Source of the DNA: Xanthomonas rydalmerensis
Lineage (GTDB): Bacteria > Pseudomonadota > Gammaproteobacteria > Xanthomonadales > Xanthomonadaceae
Assembly: GCF_033170385.1 (NCBI RefSeq)
Contig: NZ_CP126170.1
Location: 1,016,001 to 1,080,000 of the forward strand
Length of the DNA: 64,000 nucleotides
Direction: 5' to 3'
Shown one piece after another: positions 48,601-56,935 of the stretch. Every line of letters begins with the position of its first letter. The stretch's first letter is position 1. The notes under the pieces were generated by a model. That model ran no database searches and was not told the DNA's origin. It saw nothing but the letters and a program-made list of their open reading frames with translations. Made by a program: the position numbers and the translations under genes.

Positions 48601-50474
48601 ATGTTACGGATCTTCGTTGTGGTGTAGGTGTAACCGAACAGGCCGACGTTGCTGGAGCCGGGCCGGTTGATGGTGAGGCCGCTGATGGTGTGGCCGAGGC
48701 CGTCGAAGGTACCGGTGAACATCTTGAAATCGGTGGCGTTGAAGCTGTGGCCGATCGGCACGAATCCTGAGCCGATGGCAGAGCCGAAGGTGGAATCCCC
48801 CCAGTTGGCCGTGGCGCTGGCGTCGATATTGGCACCCAGCGCGAAATAGCAAGCACAGGCAAGGGCGCCGTTGATGCCTTGCAGGTCCGTTCTGGAGGTG
48901 CTGCCGGGGGCACCCAACGTCGTGATGATGGTGTACGACTGGCCGCTGATGTTTAGCGTGTTGCTGCCGCCGGTGAAATCCACCCGGCCGCTCTGGCCCG
49001 GCGTGGTATTGACCATGTTGACATTCACGGTGCCGCCGCCAATCGCCGTATCGCCGCCGTTGCTGGTGCTCGGGTTCAGCGCGAGGCCGGCGCTGCCGCT
49101 GGCCGTCATCACGGCATTGATATCGATATCGTGGGCGGCGGTGAGCGTGAGCGTGTTGGCGCCCCAGTTCACTACATCATTGACCTGGATATCGCCGCTG
49201 CCGCTGGAGTTGGCGCCTTGGCTGGACTGAATGGTGACGTTGCCAGCACCAAGCTGGCTGCTCAAGGTGCCGCCTCTCATGTCGCCACCGCTGAAGGCGA
49301 TGGTGAAATCGTGCGGATCGATCAGCCAGGTGCCGGCGTTGCCCATGGCGGCCAGGGTGGTGATCTTTACGCCGTCGGCCACCTGCACATGCGCCGCCGA
49401 GGTTTCGACAAAGCCGCCGTCGCCGCCGTTCGGCGCGCTGGCGTCCAGCGTGCCGTCCACCTGCGTGGTGCCTGTTTCCATGCCGCCGAGCAGCACAATC
49501 CTGCCGGCGCGGTTTTCGACCGTCCGCGCCTGGATCGTGCCGCTGTTGTTGACCAGGCTGGCCAGCAATGAATCCTTCGCGCCGGCGCTCATCAGCACCT
49601 GGCCGCCGTCGGCGACGATCAGTTGTTTGTTCTCGGCCAGCGCGTTCAAGGTGCTGGCGTCGATCTGCATGTCGAGCAGGTGGCTGCCGTCGAAACTCAA
49701 GGTGACCGCGCTGCCGCCGGTCAGCGCCACGCTGCCGGCAGGCGCGTGGATGGCGCCCTGATTGGACACCGCGTGGCCGAGCAGGGCCACGTAGCCGCCG
49801 GGTGCCGCGGTGAGCGTGCCGAGGTTGGTCACGCTGCCGACGCTTGCGCCGGCAAAATGCAACGTGCCGCGACCCAGCTGGCTGTCGCCGACGTCGAGCG
49901 TGCTGGCGACCAGGCCGCCCGCGTTGACCTGCGCGCCTTGTCCAAACAGCACACCGTTGGGGTTGATCAGGAACACCTGGCCGTTCGCGTTCAGGTGGCC
50001 GAGGATCACGCTGCCGTTGGGGGCGGCGATGCGGTTGACGGCGATGGACTGCGCGTTCGGCTGCAGGAAATTGACCGTGTCCTGCGTGCCGATGTCGAAG
50101 CTCAGCCAGTTCAGCGACAGGTTCTGGCTGTTCTGCTGGATGGTGGTGAGGTGATCGCCGTAGTCGATACGGCCGCTGCCGGCGGTGACCTGACCGCCGG
50201 TGGGATGGGCCGAGGAGGCCGCCGAGGCGACGACCGTCGGATGGGTGGCGACGATGGCCGCCGCCGGATGGGCTGCATCCATCGCCGTCACGCCGGCTGG
50301 CGCGGTAGCGAAGGCCAGCATCGGCAGGCTCAGGGGGAGCGCAGCCCACCAGGCCGGGCGCGTACGGTGCGATGTCGAGGTACGCCCGGGCTTGCCGCGA
50401 CCGCGGGCGAGTTCGGAAACGACCAGCCAGGTGCGACGGACCTGACTCCAGACCAGCCTGTAGATATGATTCAC
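42645..50474 (-). CDS. Two-partner secretion exoprotein (TpsA) with MBG/YDG and GLUG repeats
   Basis: 2609-aa filamentous-haemagglutinin-type adhesin. The GTG start (AGGGGAA upstream) gives an extended signal peptide region beginning MNHIYRLVWSQVRRTW, typical of TpsA proteins. The TPS secretion domain (about residues 90-230) contains FLINPNGVLFG near residue 170. GLUG-type repeats (GGLVGYN..QAYA) span about 630-1130. C-terminal arrays follow: three 87-aa repeats, three 83-aa MBG repeats and six ~84-aa YDG repeats. The ending DGGVRLP lacks an autotransporter barrel, so export depends on TpsB encoded downstream. The likely role is attachment or biofilm; there is no obvious CDI toxin tip. Confidence 0.94.
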   Translation of the reverse strand: MNHIYRLVWSQVRRTWLVVSELARGRGKPGRTSTSHRTRPAWWAALPLSLPMLAFATAPAGVTAMDAAHPAAAIVATHPTVVASAASSAHPTGGQVTAGSGRIDYGDHLTTIQQNSQNLSLNWLSFDIGTQDTVNFLQPNAQSIAVNRIAAPNGSVILGHLNANGQVFLINPNGVLFGQGAQVNAGGLVASTLDVGDSQLGRGTLHFAGASVGSVTNLGTLTAAPGGYVALLGHAVSNQGAIHAPAGSVALTGGSAVTLSFDGSHLLDMQIDASTLNALAENKQLIVADGGQVLMSAGAKDSLLASLVNNSGTIQARTVENRAGRIVLLGGMETGTTQVDGTLDASAPNGGDGGFVETSAAHVQVADGVKITTLAAMGNAGTWLIDPHDFTIAFSGGDMRGGTLSSQLGAGNVTIQSSQGANSSGSGDIQVNDVVNWGANTLTLTAAHDIDINAVMTASGSAGLALNPSTSNGGDTAIGGGTVNVNMVNTTPGQSGRVDFTGGSNTLNISGQSYTIITTLGAPGSTSRTDLQGINGALACACYFALGANIDASATANWGDSTFGSAIGSGFVPIGHSFNATDFKMFTGTFDGLGHTISGLTINRPGSSNVGLFGYTYTTTKIRNIGLLGVSIAGLSSVGGLVGYNYGTISQAYAIGAISGNRGGSDVSFGGGANIGGLVGYNDSSGRISQVYASGAVSGVATVGGLIGYNNHAPINQAYATGTVNSSGGEVGGLIGINDGGPIGQAYATGTVSGSNDVGGLVGYNISGAINQAYATGAVSGSNYVGGLVGNNVSGTTISQVYATGAVSGTGSNVGGLVGFNNAGTITSSYWDTETTGQSTSSGGTGLTSKALIAALPGGFTTARWGNVGNQTTPYLLGMSGNQVFNTNDLPTGTVTPSNRPNLYTVILDLNQLQAVNTGLAGRYVLGNDIDANASSGWVGVELDARGRPIFAYNGFKPIGVSGTPFTGVLDGLGRTINNLTINWPNTDYIGLFGVTGNGSAIRNLGLFGGSVTGQNDVGGLVGGNGGTLTNAYATGAVSGGNTVGGLVGSNGTSGTITNTYATGVVSGANHNYVGGLVGSNLGAIANAYATGMVSGGNAVGGLVGSNETGGTITNTYATGAASGGVFNNHVGGLVGLYRGGTIIGSYWDTETTGQSTSEGGGTGLTTVQMMDPASFAAWNTEISAVGGSSATWRIYAGDTAPLLRTFMTGLAVTAKNLGTVYSGTAFAGSSSVILGTLTPSYWRPSSSVDATLMLGDANARTGTPAINAGSYALASGLYSGQMGYDIAFTPGTLTIAPAALTYLADIATTTYGNTPTGLTGTVTGFVNGETLANATTGTVSFATGATATSNVGTYAINGSGLTANYGNYTFAQAAGNASALTVNPATLTYLSDTATTTYGNTPSGLTGTVTGFVNGQTLANATTGTVSFATGATATSNVGSYAINGSGLTANYGNYTFAQAAGNAAALTVNPATLTYLSDTATTTYGNTPSGLTGTVTGFVNGQTLANATTGTVGFATGATATSNVGSYAINGSGLTANYGNYTFAQAAGNAAALTVNPATLTITANNAGKTYGDTLTFAGNEFTASGLQNGETIGHVALTSAGAAASAGVTGGPYTITSNAATGGSFNAGNYAITYRNGSLTVGRAALTVTANDDSKTYNGLAYTGGHGVTYSGFVNGEATSVLSGALGYAGDAQGATNAGGYTITPDGLTSGNYAITYRNGSLTVGRAALTVTANDDSKTYNGLAYTGGHGVTYSGFVNGETTSVLGGALRYAGDAQGATNAGGYTITPDGLTSGNYAITYRNGGLSVGRAALTVTANDDSKTYNGLAYTGGHGVIYSGFVNGETTSVLGGALRYAGDAQGATNAGGYTITPDGLTAGNYAIAYRNGSLSVGQAALTVSSSNVSKTYDGGLSAIGTAVVSGGRLFGSDTLTGGNFAFTDKNVGIGKHVTINGVTVSDGNSGGNYAVSYVDNSSSTITALGITVDATGTNRVYDGTTADAVKLTSTGILVGDTVGFNGTGAFADKDVGVAKAVGVSGITASGADAGNYNYNTTANTTADIHQRRITVDATGTNRIYDGTTADTVTLASAGVLSGDTVNFTGTGSFLDKNVGTAKAVGVSGIAASGADAGNYRYNTTANTTADVVAKTITVDVIGMDKVYDGSTAATIAALGTTDLVAGDAVTFGNASAAFADKNAGSNKTVTVSGITASGADAGNYRYNITTNTTADIRQRGITVDATGTNRVYDGGTADAITLASAGVLSGDTVNFTGTGSFLDKNVGTAKAVSVSGIAASGADADNYRYNSSANTTADITAKTITVDAIGMDKVYDGNTSATIAALGTTGLVAGDTVIFGNASAAFADRNAGNNKTVTVSGITASGTDAGNYRYNTTANTTADIRQRGITVDATGSNRVYDGTTADAVTLASAGVLSGDTVNFTGTGSFLDRNVGTGKVVSVFGITASGSDANNYSYNSSATTTADVTPATLTYRADIAHFKIGQMPGDLSGAVTGLVGGDTLADATDGTLTWRTPATAASLAGPYAIDGSGLSARNYVFEQAPGNAAALHVVDGSAPRLVVSTVAGLQQSPDDTHAVHAPYAPDVHIVDGGVRLP
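43030..44534 (-). repeat. Six YDG-type repeats within tpsA, alternating types
   Basis: Units of about 250 bp (~84 aa) each start ITVDA and contain VYDG and end NTTADI or similar. The order from the N-terminal side is A', A, B, A, B, A, where A units carry TGTNR and FLDKNVG and B units carry GMDKVYDG and FADKNAG. The A+B pair of about 510 bp is duplicated almost exactly. Confidence 0.88.
44781..45575 (-). repeat. Three tandem 249-bp MBG-type repeats within tpsA
   Basis: The anchor sequence encoding SLTVGRAALTVTAND recurs at about 44781, 45030, 45280 and 45529, spacing 249 bp (83 aa). Units carry SKTYNGLAYTGGHGV and YTITPDGLTSGNYAI and differ at only a few positions. Confidence 0.9.
45791..46575 (-). 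repeat. Three tandem 261-bp repeats within tpsA
   Basis: Anchors at about 45791, 46052 and 46313 are 261 bp (87 aa) apart. Each unit encodes LTYLSDTATTTYGNTPSGLT, FVNGQTLANATTGTV and NYGNYTFAQAAGNA with few differences. Confidence 0.9.
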
Positions 50475-50913
50475 GCGATTCCCCTGTGGTGCAACGCGGA
50501 TTTCCCCGAGCAAGCCTCTCTTGGACAGGCTCGGATGAGCGGGGTGGTTAGCTGGGAATTTTGCGTGTGAAGTCACAGTCGACTTGATCTGCTGTCTCAG
50601 TTGGGAAGGGGAGGTTGCGGGAATGACGGCGTTGGGTGACGAGCAATCGCTTGCGACGGCAAGGCCACAGCGGAGCAGCGGTTCGCTTTGGTGGGGCGAT
50701 TACCTGCTTCGCTGTTCTAAAGCAGCGCGCGCCTTCCCGGGAATGGCGACATGGGGGAGCGCGTTGTTTTCGTGGGCAAGACGGCAGGCGGTAGCGCGTT
50801 GATGCGCCAGCAAGCCTCAGGGCCAGCGTAGGAGGGTGTTACCGCCTGTCACGATGCGGGTATAAAAGCGGGCGCGCGTCCTGTAGCCTGAGCGCGCGCG
50901 GACGGGGCCCGGG
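50475..50913. other. Divergent region between tpsA and the AraC regulator
   Basis: 439 bp without a convincing gene; a 72-codon plus-strand frame at 50584 has unlikely composition. It must contain the tpsA promoter, and the regulator promoter near its right end. Lower GC than the average. No clear palindromic operator was found. Confidence 0.45.
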
Positions 50914-51975
50914 ATGACCAGCAACAGCACAAGCCATGTCGAGGTCGAGGCAAGCGTTCGCGCGCCGCCGATCCGCCAGCACTTCAGCACACGCGACGTC
51001 GCACGAACGCAACAACTGGTGGCGTGGCGTGATCAAACCTCCTCTTTTCTCGATATAGCGGTGTCGCACGCACAGGTGGCTGCCGGGTTTCGCGCCACGC
51101 TCGACCATTACCGGGTCGATGGCATGAGGTTTCTCCACGCCTGCACCGACCCGATCACGCAGACCCGCACGGCGCCACAAATTTCCACCGACACCATGCG
51201 TGATTATATTTTTCACGTGCTACGGGTGGGCGGCTGCGTCGAAACTACAACCGGCCTGTATCCGCGGCGCAAGGCGCTGCAATCCCGGCCGGGCATCCTG
51301 GCGCTGGACATGGGCCAGTCGATGCGCATGGAGCGGGAGTACAGGAGCCAGGTCATGGCCTTGTTCCTGCCGCGCGCACTGGTGGAATCGATGCTGCCCG
51401 ATGCGGAATCGCTGCATGGCCGCGTGATCGACTCCGCATCGCCGCACGCGCGCATGTTTCTCGGCGAGCTGGAGGCGCTTTCCAGCAGCATCGATACCAT
51501 GAGCGGGGCTGAAGCCAGCGCGATGATGGCCACATGCGCGCACCTGATCGTCGGGGCCTTCGCCAAACAGTGCGGCCTGAGTGGCGACGCGCGCGCCGCG
51601 GTCCGCGCGGCGGTGTTCGGCAGGGTGCGGCGGCATGTCGAGCACCACTTGCACGAGCCCGAACTCTCGCTGGAGAGCATCGTCGATGCATCGCGGCTGT
51701 CCCGCGCCGCGCTGTATCGCCTGTTCGAGCATGAAGGCGGCCTGGCCACCTACATCCGCAATCGCCGGTTGCGCGAGGCCGCGGACGAACTCATTCGATT
51801 CCCGAAGGTGCCGGTCGTGGAGATCGCTTACGGCCTGGGATTCAGGAGTGCGGCGGATTTCAACCACGCGTTCCGCCGCGCGTATGACATGCCGCCCCGG
51901 GACTTCCGCGCCTTGGCCAAGGCGCGCGAGAGCCGGGCATCAGGCCAGCAGTCCGTCGCTTCCATCACGTCGTGA
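50914..51975 (+). CDS. AraC-family regulator (AraC_binding_2 type)
   Basis: 353-aa regulator. The N-terminal sensing domain (about 30-200) resembles the AraC_binding_2 type found in AraC/NahR-like activators (FLDIAVSHAQVAAGFRATLDH region). The C-terminal double HTH lies at about 235-335, with LSLESIVDASRLSRAALYRLF and the second helix pair VVEIAYGLGFRSAADFNHAF. It is divergent from the two-partner adhesin operon, with 439 bp between, so control of that operon is plausible but unproven. The effector is unknown. Confidence 0.9.
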   Translation: MTSNSTSHVEVEASVRAPPIRQHFSTRDVARTQQLVAWRDQTSSFLDIAVSHAQVAAGFRATLDHYRVDGMRFLHACTDPITQTRTAPQISTDTMRDYIFHVLRVGGCVETTTGLYPRRKALQSRPGILALDMGQSMRMEREYRSQVMALFLPRALVESMLPDAESLHGRVIDSASPHARMFLGELEALSSSIDTMSGAEASAMMATCAHLIVGAFAKQCGLSGDARAAVRAAVFGRVRRHVEHHLHEPELSLESIVDASRLSRAALYRLFEHEGGLATYIRNRRLREAADELIRFPKVPVVEIAYGLGFRSAADFNHAFRRAYDMPPRDFRALAKARESRASGQQSVASITS

Positions 51976-52402
51976 ATGGCAAGGACCGACACTGTTGTCT
52001 GCGCAAGGCTGAAGAGCGCCCTGATCGACCAGACGCTCTGGCAAGAACCCGAGCCATTGGTGCTGGCCGAAGTTCTCGCCCAAGGGGCGGCGCCACGGCT
52101 CGATGACCGTACCGCCTTCAACGGCTTCCATGCCGGGTTCGCAGGGTTGGGCACGCTACGCATTCGGTTCGAACGGTCGCTCGACACCCACCTGACATTG
52201 CCCAAACTGGCGGCTTGCGCGGTCATCTGCTTGCATTTCGCTGAACGGCTTTGTTGGCCGTTCCCACAATTCAGTACCACCGGTGCGCGCGAGGATGCGG
52301 CTGCGCGGTTGTGGGAGGGACGTCATCCCCGACGCCATGCGATCCAGCCGTATCGCGGTTGCGCGGCAGCGGCGCCTTGCCGGCGTCGCGTCCCGCGTCC
52401 GC
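51976..52402. other. Gene-free stretch with a dispersed repeat
   Basis: 427 bp between convergent genes. Open frames exist on both strands but none has recognisable motifs or a start signal. It contains repeat copy B at 52272-52328. It might include decayed mobile-element sequence, but no terminal repeats were recognised. Confidence 0.4.
52272..52328. repeat. ~55-bp dispersed repeat, copy B
   Basis: Matches the sequence at 40650-40705 over the core CGCGAGGATG and GGTTGTGGGA segments. It is in the same orientation as copy A. Confidence 0.6.
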
Positions 52403-54322
52403 TCAGCCGAGCCGCCACCAGCGCAGGCCGTAGGCGGGCAGGGTGCCGTTCCAGTTCGCCAGCCCTGCCGGATCGCTGCCGCCGTCGGCGATGGTCTGCC
52501 AGTCTCTAGTGCCCAGCGCCGCGGCGACATCCACCACGATCGGGTGGGCGCTGAAGTTGTAGACCGCCACGAAGTCCTCGCCGCGGGCCAGGCCGAGCAG
52601 GGCGGGATCGCCAAGCGGCACCGCGCGCAGCGGCTGATCGGCAGCCAGTGTCGCAGTAGCGGCGCGCGCGGTGATCAGGTGGCGCAGGCGGGTGTAGACC
52701 TGGCCGGGCAGGCTGGCGGTGTCGTGGCGTCGAGCAGCACGCTCCCAGTCCATGGCTGGGCGATGCAGCCAGCGGCCTTCGTGGCGGCGCAGCGGATCGT
52801 CGCGGTAGGTCTCGTCGTTGCCCAGGGCCAATTCGTCGCCCATGTACAGCAGCGGCATGCCCGGCATCGCCAGCGCCACGGCGTACAGCAGCAGCAGGCG
52901 GCGCACACCCAGTTCCAGCGCGTCGGCGTCGTCGGCGGCCAGCGCCGCGGCGATACCGGTCAGCGCCGCGCTCATGCCGTTGCTGCCGTGCACGCCATCG
53001 CCGCTGCTCTGGAAGGCTTCGCCGCGCGCATAGCTGTCCGGCGTGCGGCCAGCGTAGAACTGGGCGATGCGCGCCAGCGCGAACGGCGCCACGCCATCGC
53101 CGCCGGCGGCTTCGCGCTGCAGGACGTTCCAGCCGATATCGTCATGGCAGCGTACGTAGCTGAGCCAGCCGCAGGCCGGCGGTAGCGCCGGCGTCTGCGC
53201 GATCGCTGCCTGCACGATGTCGCCGCGCTGCTCGGCCAGCGCCACCCAGCCGGCCGCCATCAGCGTGCTGTGGTAGGCCAGGTGGCATTCGTGGCCGCGC
53301 GCGGCGCCGTCGCCGAAGTAGGGCGGTAACTGCGCCATCGGCACGATCGCCTCGGCCTTCAGCAGCACCGCCGGGGCCAGGATGTCGGTAAGCGCGCGCA
53401 GCGCCTGCAGGATCGTGTGCGCTTCCGGCTGGTTCATGCAGTCGGTGCCCGGGCGCTTCCACAGATAGGCGGTGGAATCCAGGCGGAACACCTCCACGCC
53501 CAGGTTGGACAGGTGCAGTAGCGCCAGCGCCATCTCGCCGAACACTGCCGGATTGCTCCAGTCCAGATCCCACTGGTAGGGGTAGAACGTGGTCCACAGC
53601 CACGCGCCGGCCTCCTCCACCCAGGTGAAGTTGCCCGGCGCGGTGTGCGGGAACACCTGGCCCAGGGTGCGCTCGTAGGCATCCACCGCGTCGCGGTCCG
53701 GGAGGTGGTGGTAATAGTCCAGGAACCGCCCATCGCCGCGCTTGGCCGCCAGCGCCCAGGGGTGGTCGTCGGCGGTGTGGTTGAGCACGAAGTCGGCGCA
53801 CAGGCTGATCCCCGCTGCGCGCAGCCGCGCGGTCAGCGCCGCCAGGTCGTCGGTGTCGCCGAGCTGCGGCTCGACCTGGCCGTAGTCGCTGACCGCAAAG
53901 CCGCCGTCGTTGTCGCCGGCGCGCGCGCGCAGGAACGGCAGCAGGTGCAGGTAGCGCACGCCCAGTTCCTGCAGGTAGGGCACGCGTTCGCCGACGCCGT
54001 TCAAGGTGTCGGCGAAGCGGTCCACATAGGCGCTGTAGCCGAGCATCGCCGGGGTGGCGAACCAGTCGGGCGCGCGCTCGGCATCGAGCTGGCGCAGCGC
54101 CGGCGGCCGCGCATTGGCGATAGCCGCCAATTGCGTCAGCCACTGCGGCAGCCACTGCGCGAACGCCGGATGCGTGCCGTACAGCGCGTGCAATGGGGCC
54201 AGCAGGCGTTCGCCGTGGCGCTGCAGGCGCGGCAGCAGCACGGCGGCGGCGTCCGGAGGCAGATGCGCCTGCCAGAGGGTGTGGGCGAGCGCGGACAGTG
54301 CGGAAGGAGCGGGTGCGGTCAT
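52403..54322 (-). CDS. suxA: Amylosucrase/sucrose hydrolase (GH13 subfamily 4)
   Basis: 639-aa cytoplasmic GH13 enzyme that cleaves imported sucrose. An N-terminal helical domain (1-90) precedes the (beta/alpha)8 barrel. Landmarks are CADFVLNHTADDHPWA, the nucleophile D282 in VFRLDSTAYLWK, acid/base E324 in LLKAEAIVPM and the transition-state Asp near 394 in RCHDDIGW. Length and motifs match the xanthomonad sucrose hydrolase/amylosucrase family; hydrolysis versus glucan synthesis cannot be decided here. It lies 48 bp downstream of suxB on the same strand, so the two are probably one operon. Confidence 0.93.
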   Translation of the reverse strand: MTAPAPSALSALAHTLWQAHLPPDAAAVLLPRLQRHGERLLAPLHALYGTHPAFAQWLPQWLTQLAAIANARPPALRQLDAERAPDWFATPAMLGYSAYVDRFADTLNGVGERVPYLQELGVRYLHLLPFLRARAGDNDGGFAVSDYGQVEPQLGDTDDLAALTARLRAAGISLCADFVLNHTADDHPWALAAKRGDGRFLDYYHHLPDRDAVDAYERTLGQVFPHTAPGNFTWVEEAGAWLWTTFYPYQWDLDWSNPAVFGEMALALLHLSNLGVEVFRLDSTAYLWKRPGTDCMNQPEAHTILQALRALTDILAPAVLLKAEAIVPMAQLPPYFGDGAARGHECHLAYHSTLMAAGWVALAEQRGDIVQAAIAQTPALPPACGWLSYVRCHDDIGWNVLQREAAGGDGVAPFALARIAQFYAGRTPDSYARGEAFQSSGDGVHGSNGMSAALTGIAAALAADDADALELGVRRLLLLYAVALAMPGMPLLYMGDELALGNDETYRDDPLRRHEGRWLHRPAMDWERAARRHDTASLPGQVYTRLRHLITARAATATLAADQPLRAVPLGDPALLGLARGEDFVAVYNFSAHPIVVDVAAALGTRDWQTIADGGSDPAGLANWNGTLPAYGLRWWRLG

Positions 54323-54370
54323 GGGGGGGCTTGGCCGCGCCCCGGGCGGGGCGCGGATGTGCGGTCCTCG

Positions 54371-56827
54371 TCAGAAGTCGTAGCGCAGGCTGAGGCTGGA
54401 GGTGCGGCCCGGGATCGAGCGCGCGCGGATCACGCCGGAGGACGCATCGGCGATGGATGCCTCCTCGGCTTCAGTCAGGCCGAAGGTATCGAACAGGTTG
54501 TTGACGTTGAGCGAGACGGTCAGCGCATCGGTGATGCGGTAATCGGCGAACAGGTTGACCTGGGTGTAGCCGGGCATCTTCAACTGATTGCTGTCCTGGG
54601 TGTAGGCCGAACTGGTGCCGATCGCGTTGACCCCGACCTGGTAGCGCTCGCCGCGGTAGCTGGGCGTCAGCTGCCAGACGAAGCGTGCCTGCCGCCGTGG
54701 GGTATTGCCGGCGTTGGCCGGGGTGATCTGGTCCTTGTCGATGGTGGCATCGGTCCAGGTCAGGCCACCGTTGAGGTTGAAACCACCGGCGCGGTACGCG
54801 GCTTCCAGCTCCAGGCCGTGCGCCTTGTAGGTGCGGTCGAAGAAGCGCTGGGTGGTGGCTTCGTAGTTCTGCTCCTGCGTGCGCGCGGCGAAGGCGGTGG
54901 CGAACAGGCTCAGCCCGCCGCTGCGCCACTTCAGGCCGCCTTCGAGCTGTTTGACCACGTTCACCGCTTCGTTGGAGGGCACCGAGCCGTCGTCGCGGAC
55001 CACGCCGAACAGCAGGCGGTCGGCGTTGGCGCGAGCGCCGCGGCTGTAGCGCGCGAAGGCCGCCAGATCGTCGTTGAACATGTAGTTGCCGCCGAACGAG
55101 TACGACAGGTAGTTCCAGTCGTAGCGCACCGGCTTGCGGTTTCCGTAGTCGATGGTGGCCACGCTTTGCTCCGGCGCCTCGATCACGCCGTCACCATTCA
55201 CGTCGACATTGCTGGCCAGCACGCCGCCGGCGGTGTTGCCGCGGGCGCGGCCCATGTCGTAGCGCAGGCTGCCGTCCACGCTCAGCGGGCCCTGGTCCCA
55301 GCTCAGCGCCAGATACGGTGCGTTGATGTCGTAGCGCACGTCGTAGTGGCGGGTATTGTCCAGTCCCCAGTACGGCACGCCGTAGGCGTACAGACCGTCC
55401 TGCGAGCGCAGGCTGCCGTCTGCGGCGACCACGTCCAGCAGCCGCGGGCGATGCGCCAGCGACTGCACGTAGGAGTTCCAGGTCCAGTCCACGTCGATGG
55501 TCTGCCGCGAGGTGTACCAGCCGGCCTTGAGGTTGAGGTTGCCGCCGTCGCCGCTGCCGAAGTCGCGGGCCAGGCTGACATCGTTGACCGCGTTGCCCAG
55601 GTCGTTGAGGTGCACGTTGAACAGGTGCGTGCGCAGCGCCAGGCCGGTGTAGGCCTGGCCGGCGTTCGGCCCGTCGACGTAGCGCAGGCCGGCGCCGGCG
55701 CCGCCGATGCTCGCCGCCAGCGCGCCGGCATCGGCGACCTGCGCCGGGAACGGCGAGACGAAGCGGCCGGAGGTGTCGGCGATGCGGAACTTGTCGGTCA
55801 GGGTCCAGCCGCCACCGACGTCGAACTGCGCCTCGGCGCCGAACGCACGCGACAGCGGGTGCATGCCGTCGCCCAGTTCCACCCGCGAGGGCTTGTTGCC
55901 GCCATCGAGGGTGGCGCTGCTGCGGAAGTACGGGCTGTACAGCGTGTCGGTGCCCGGATCGAAGCCGTCGATGCTGCCGAAGTGCGGTGCGCCGTCGCGG
56001 CCGCTGACCCGGGTCGGCACCGGCAGGTAGCCGGCGGCACGGTCGTTGAGGTACTTGGCGTAGACGCGCACGTAGCCGTTGTCGAACAGCCGGGTCAGAT
56101 TGGCCTTGAGTTGGCCGCCCTTGTCGGTGGTGTAGCCGGCATCGCGGATGCCGTCGCCACGGCGATAGAAGCCACCGACGTTGAACTGCCAGTGCTCGGC
56201 GAACGGTGCGCCGTAGTCGAAGTCCAGGCGCGTGTTGTCGTAGCCGCCCAGGCCGCGGGTGAGGCCGACGCTGCCGCCGGCGGTCTCGCCGGTCTTGCTG
56301 ATGAAATTGATGATGCCGCCGGGCGAGTTGCTGGCGAAGGTGGAGGCCGAGCCACCGCGGATCGCCTCGATGCGCTCCAGGCTGTAATCGGCGCGCAGGA
56401 AGATGTCGGCGTTGCCGAAGGCGATGTCGCCGAACTCCAGCACCGGCAGGCCGTCTTCCTGCAACTGCAGGAACTTGGCGCCGCCGGAGGCGACCGGCAG
56501 GCCGCGCACGGCGATGTTGGCGTTGCCTTCGCCGCCGCTGGACTCGGAACGGATGCCGGGGATGTTGCGGAAGATCTCCGCGGTGCTGCGCGGCGCCGAC
56601 TGTTCGATCGCCTCGGCGCCGACGGTGCTGACCGAGACGCTGGATTTGAGCTTGCTCTTGGGCGTGGCGGTGCCGGTGACGAACACCGAGTCCAGGCTGA
56701 CCACGTCGTTCTGCGCCGCCGGGGCGTCGGCAGCGGGGGTGGCCTGTTGCGCGAGCGCGGCCGGGGCGGACAGCGCCGTGGCGACGGCCAGGGCCAGGGT
56801 CTGCAAGCGGATCGAAGGGTGGTGCAT
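54371..56827 (-). CDS. suxB: TonB-dependent sucrose receptor SuxB
   Basis: 818-aa outer-membrane active transporter. A signal peptide (cleavage after ALA, about residue 26) is followed by a plug domain (about 45-190; VSVSTVGAEAIEQSAP, IPGIRSESSGGEGNANIAVRG split across strands) and a 22-strand barrel ending SLSLRYDF. In xanthomonads the sux-locus receptor takes up sucrose with very high affinity. GGGAGAGA lies upstream of the ATG. The promoter region shared with suxC contains two identical candidate operators for the LacI-type repressor. The assignment rests on gene context plus family. Confidence 0.9.
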   Translation of the reverse strand: MHHPSIRLQTLALAVATALSAPAALAQQATPAADAPAAQNDVVSLDSVFVTGTATPKSKLKSSVSVSTVGAEAIEQSAPRSTAEIFRNIPGIRSESSGGEGNANIAVRGLPVASGGAKFLQLQEDGLPVLEFGDIAFGNADIFLRADYSLERIEAIRGGSASTFASNSPGGIINFISKTGETAGGSVGLTRGLGGYDNTRLDFDYGAPFAEHWQFNVGGFYRRGDGIRDAGYTTDKGGQLKANLTRLFDNGYVRVYAKYLNDRAAGYLPVPTRVSGRDGAPHFGSIDGFDPGTDTLYSPYFRSSATLDGGNKPSRVELGDGMHPLSRAFGAEAQFDVGGGWTLTDKFRIADTSGRFVSPFPAQVADAGALAASIGGAGAGLRYVDGPNAGQAYTGLALRTHLFNVHLNDLGNAVNDVSLARDFGSGDGGNLNLKAGWYTSRQTIDVDWTWNSYVQSLAHRPRLLDVVAADGSLRSQDGLYAYGVPYWGLDNTRHYDVRYDINAPYLALSWDQGPLSVDGSLRYDMGRARGNTAGGVLASNVDVNGDGVIEAPEQSVATIDYGNRKPVRYDWNYLSYSFGGNYMFNDDLAAFARYSRGARANADRLLFGVVRDDGSVPSNEAVNVVKQLEGGLKWRSGGLSLFATAFAARTQEQNYEATTQRFFDRTYKAHGLELEAAYRAGGFNLNGGLTWTDATIDKDQITPANAGNTPRRQARFVWQLTPSYRGERYQVGVNAIGTSSAYTQDSNQLKMPGYTQVNLFADYRITDALTVSLNVNNLFDTFGLTEAEEASIADASSGVIRARSIPGRTSSLSLRYDF

Positions 56828-56935
56828 CGCTGTCTCTCCCGAAGCGAGGGTGCAGTTGGCGGCGGCGCGCCAATGCCGCAAACGGGCAGGACACGGCGCG
56901 AACGGTGGGTGCGGCGGGCTACAGATACGGCTGCC

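Noticed and set aside
51940..52280. Transposase remnant on the minus strand
   Set aside because: Open frames on both strands gave no recognisable transposase motif or terminal repeats, so only a gene-free stretch is reported.
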